NCBI GenBank assembly: GCA_937876055.1
Contig: CALEIW010000132.1
Span: 1-16,958 of the forward strand
Reading direction: 5' to 3'
Length of the DNA stretch: 16,958 nt
From: an uncultured euryarchaeote
Lineage (GTDB): Archaea; Thermoplasmatota; Poseidoniia; Poseidoniales; Thalassarchaeaceae
The notes below the pieces were generated by a model. It saw nothing but the letters and a program-made list of their open reading frames with translations. It was not told the DNA's origin and made no database searches. This document shows, piece by piece, positions 15,773 through 16,958 of this stretch (position 1 is the first letter of the stretch; every line of letters begins with the position of its first letter). The translations under genes were made by a program, and so were the position numbers.

Positions 15773-16783
15773 TTATACACCATAAGCTTCGACCATTCGT
15801 CGAACAGCAGTTGAAACTTCTTCCTCTCCATCAAGAAGGTTACCCAAGGCTGAAAGGAACGGCACCTCAATATCTAATCTCTCTGCTCGGTTAAGGAACA
15901 TCCTAGTCGCTCTAACTCCTTCAGCAACCATGTGCATCTCAGCTAGAGCCTGTTCGAGAGATTTCCCGGAACCAAGTTTTTCCCCTAGCGTCCGATTTCT
16001 TGAGCGTGGGCTAGTTGCAGTCACGTACAGATCTCCGATTCCCGCCGGTCCAAATGCAGTAGTGGCATTAGCGCCCATAGCATCTAGCAGAGTAATTCCC
16101 TCCGAGAATCCTGCAAGGACCAAGGCCGCTTTGAGATTATCACCACCGATTCCGTCTCTCAATCCATCGACCAAACCACAAGCAAGAGCTACCGTGTTCT
16201 TGTATGCCCCCCATAATTCTGCACCCTCTACATCATTCGTAGCGGTAAGAACCAGAGATTCAGTCGAAAGGCGCTCTGCGATTCTATCGGCAATGGATCT
16301 ATCATGACAAGCAACGAGGGCCGTTGTCATTACTCCTCGAGCAACCTCGGGAGCAATTGTGGGGCCTGTCAGAACAACCACAGGATTGGACTTACCTGCT
16401 GCGGCAAGACGGTCTTCTATCTCTCGAGAAATCATTCCTGATTCACTCTCAGAGGTTGGTGCCAATCCTTTGGCTAAATCAATTAGAACATGCGATGGGC
16501 GTAAATGAGGAATTAAGTCATTTACAACAGATAGAATCACACCACTGGGTAATGCAAGAATTAGTATCTCACAAGTATCGGTTAGATCGGATAACTCCAT
16601 GGTGGAATCTAGAGTAGGAATTTCGTGTCCGGGTAGGTACTTTTCGTTGATATTGCTGGTCATCAATGACTCGTATACTTCGGCTTCAACAGTCCAGCCC
16701 ATTACATTGTGACCATCTTCACACCAGACCTTTGCTAGGGCAGTGCCCCAATTACCAAGTCCAAGAATACCTATGCGTGACAT
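15773..16783 (-). CDS. gpsA: NAD(P)-dependent glycerol-3-phosphate dehydrogenase
   Basis: 336 residues, full length for the family. It interconverts dihydroxyacetone phosphate and sn-glycerol 3-phosphate in the cytosol. Motifs seen: Rossmann GILGLGNWGTALA at the N-terminus, DLAKGLAP, TGPTIAPEVARG, ELWGAYKN with the catalytic Lys, GPAGIGDLYVTATSPRSRN with the substrate-binding Arg, and AEGV near the C-terminus. ATG 16783 is preferred; a GTG two codons upstream (16789) is possible. A GGGGTG stretch lies just before the ATG. It is tail to tail with the permease gene, 9 bp apart. Archaeal ether lipids normally use glycerol 1-phosphate from an unrelated enzyme, so this bacterial-type gene is notable in an archaeal window. 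Confidence 0.95.
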   Translation of the reverse strand: MSRIGILGLGNWGTALAKVWCEDGHNVMGWTVEAEVYESLMTSNINEKYLPGHEIPTLDSTMELSDLTDTCEILILALPSGVILSVVNDLIPHLRPSHVLIDLAKGLAPTSESESGMISREIEDRLAAAGKSNPVVVLTGPTIAPEVARGVMTTALVACHDRSIADRIAERLSTESLVLTATNDVEGAELWGAYKNTVALACGLVDGLRDGIGGDNLKAALVLAGFSEGITLLDAMGANATTAFGPAGIGDLYVTATSPRSRNRTLGEKLGSGKSLEQALAEMHMVAEGVRATRMFLNRAERLDIEVPFLSALGNLLDGEEEVSTAVRRMVEAYGV

Positions 16784-16887
16784 GTGCACCCCAAATTCAC
16801 CTCGCCCAATGCTCCCGTTATGACCCCTTTGGGGTAAGAACTGGCTACCGTTGGATTCTTGACCTTGAGTTTACGGCCCGATGTTAA
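16784..16887. other. Intergenic region between gpsA and tRNA-Leu
   Basis: This region should hold divergent promoters for gpsA (minus) and the tRNA (plus). A perfect short hairpin ACCCC-TTT-GGGGT lies at 16823-16835. An AT-rich GAGTTTAC (about 16867-16874) lies near the expected TATA distance from the tRNA. Neither element is strong enough to assign a function. Confidence 0.35.
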
Positions 16888-16958
16888 GCAGGGGTTCCCG
16901 AGCGGTCAAAGGGGCTGGGTTTAGGTCCCAGTGCGTAGTGCTTCGCAGGTTCAAATCC
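16888..16958 (+). tRNA. tRNA-Leu (anticodon UAG), 3' end beyond window
   Basis: The gene starts at GCAGGGG (acceptor 5' strand, 16888-16894) and continues with a class II D-arm containing GAGCGGTCAAA. The anticodon stem CTGGG/CCCAG (16915-16919 and 16927-16931) closes a 7-base loop TTTAGGT with anticodon TAG at 16922-16924. A long variable arm (about 16932-16944) is typical of tRNA-Leu. The T-arm begins GCAGG-TTCAAAT-CC and is cut by the window end, so the last bases of the T-stem, the acceptor 3' strand and the discriminator are missing. It decodes CUA and CUG leucine codons. Confidence 0.93.

Overview
The window reads as a piece of a marine planktonic euryarchaeal genome, most likely Marine Group II (Candidatus Poseidoniales) or a close Thermoplasmatota relative. 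The clues are an archaeal Gar1-type protein, several large Asp/Asn-rich surface proteins with one C-terminal membrane anchor, archaeal lipoproteins, an AT-rich base composition with tightly packed genes, and a bacterial-type GpsA in an otherwise archaeal setting. This placement is inference; there is no rRNA or other marker here.

Layout. Positions 1-4246 hold the 3' part of a very large secreted surface protein. An S-adenosylhomocysteine hydrolase gene follows (4312-5577). On the minus strand, read from right to left, are three closely spaced genes: a 665-residue anchored surface protein (9419-7422), a Gar1 protein fused to two RanBP2-type zinc fingers and an RG-rich tail (7417-6668), and a TPR protein with two membrane segments (6620-5592). 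From a divergent promoter at about 9420-9545 the plus strand carries the most interesting region: two paralogous two-lobed lipoproteins (9546-11642 and 11986-14082), then an ABC ATPase (about 14187-14879) and an ABC permease (14876-15763). gpsA lies tail to tail with the permease (16783-15773), and a tRNA-Leu(UAG) gene runs off the right end.

The key system. By family the ATPase and permease look like PhnC and PhnE, so routine annotation would call this a phosphonate or phosphate transporter. The first substrate-binding lipoprotein, however, reads like a two-lobed transferrin. Each lobe carries the segments that in vertebrate transferrins hold the Fe(III) ligands: Asp, Tyr, Tyr and His at residues 91, 119, 213 and 269 in lobe 1, and at 414, 442, 536 and 592 in lobe 2. 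The anion-site Thr and the Cys pair equivalent to human Cys118-Cys194 are also present. The second lipoprotein keeps the fold and cysteines but has lost part of the ligand set in lobe 1 and all of it in lobe 2.

Three copies of an inverted repeat, TTTAGG-N4-CCTAAA, sit at the promoters of the first lipoprotein gene and of the ABC ATPase gene. They match the TTAGG-N4-CCTAA part of the DtxR/IdeR iron-box consensus. Together these point to an iron-regulated archaeal transferrin coupled to an ABC importer. Ligand positions and motifs are read directly from the sequence; the comparison with human transferrin was made from memory; iron as the substrate is inference.
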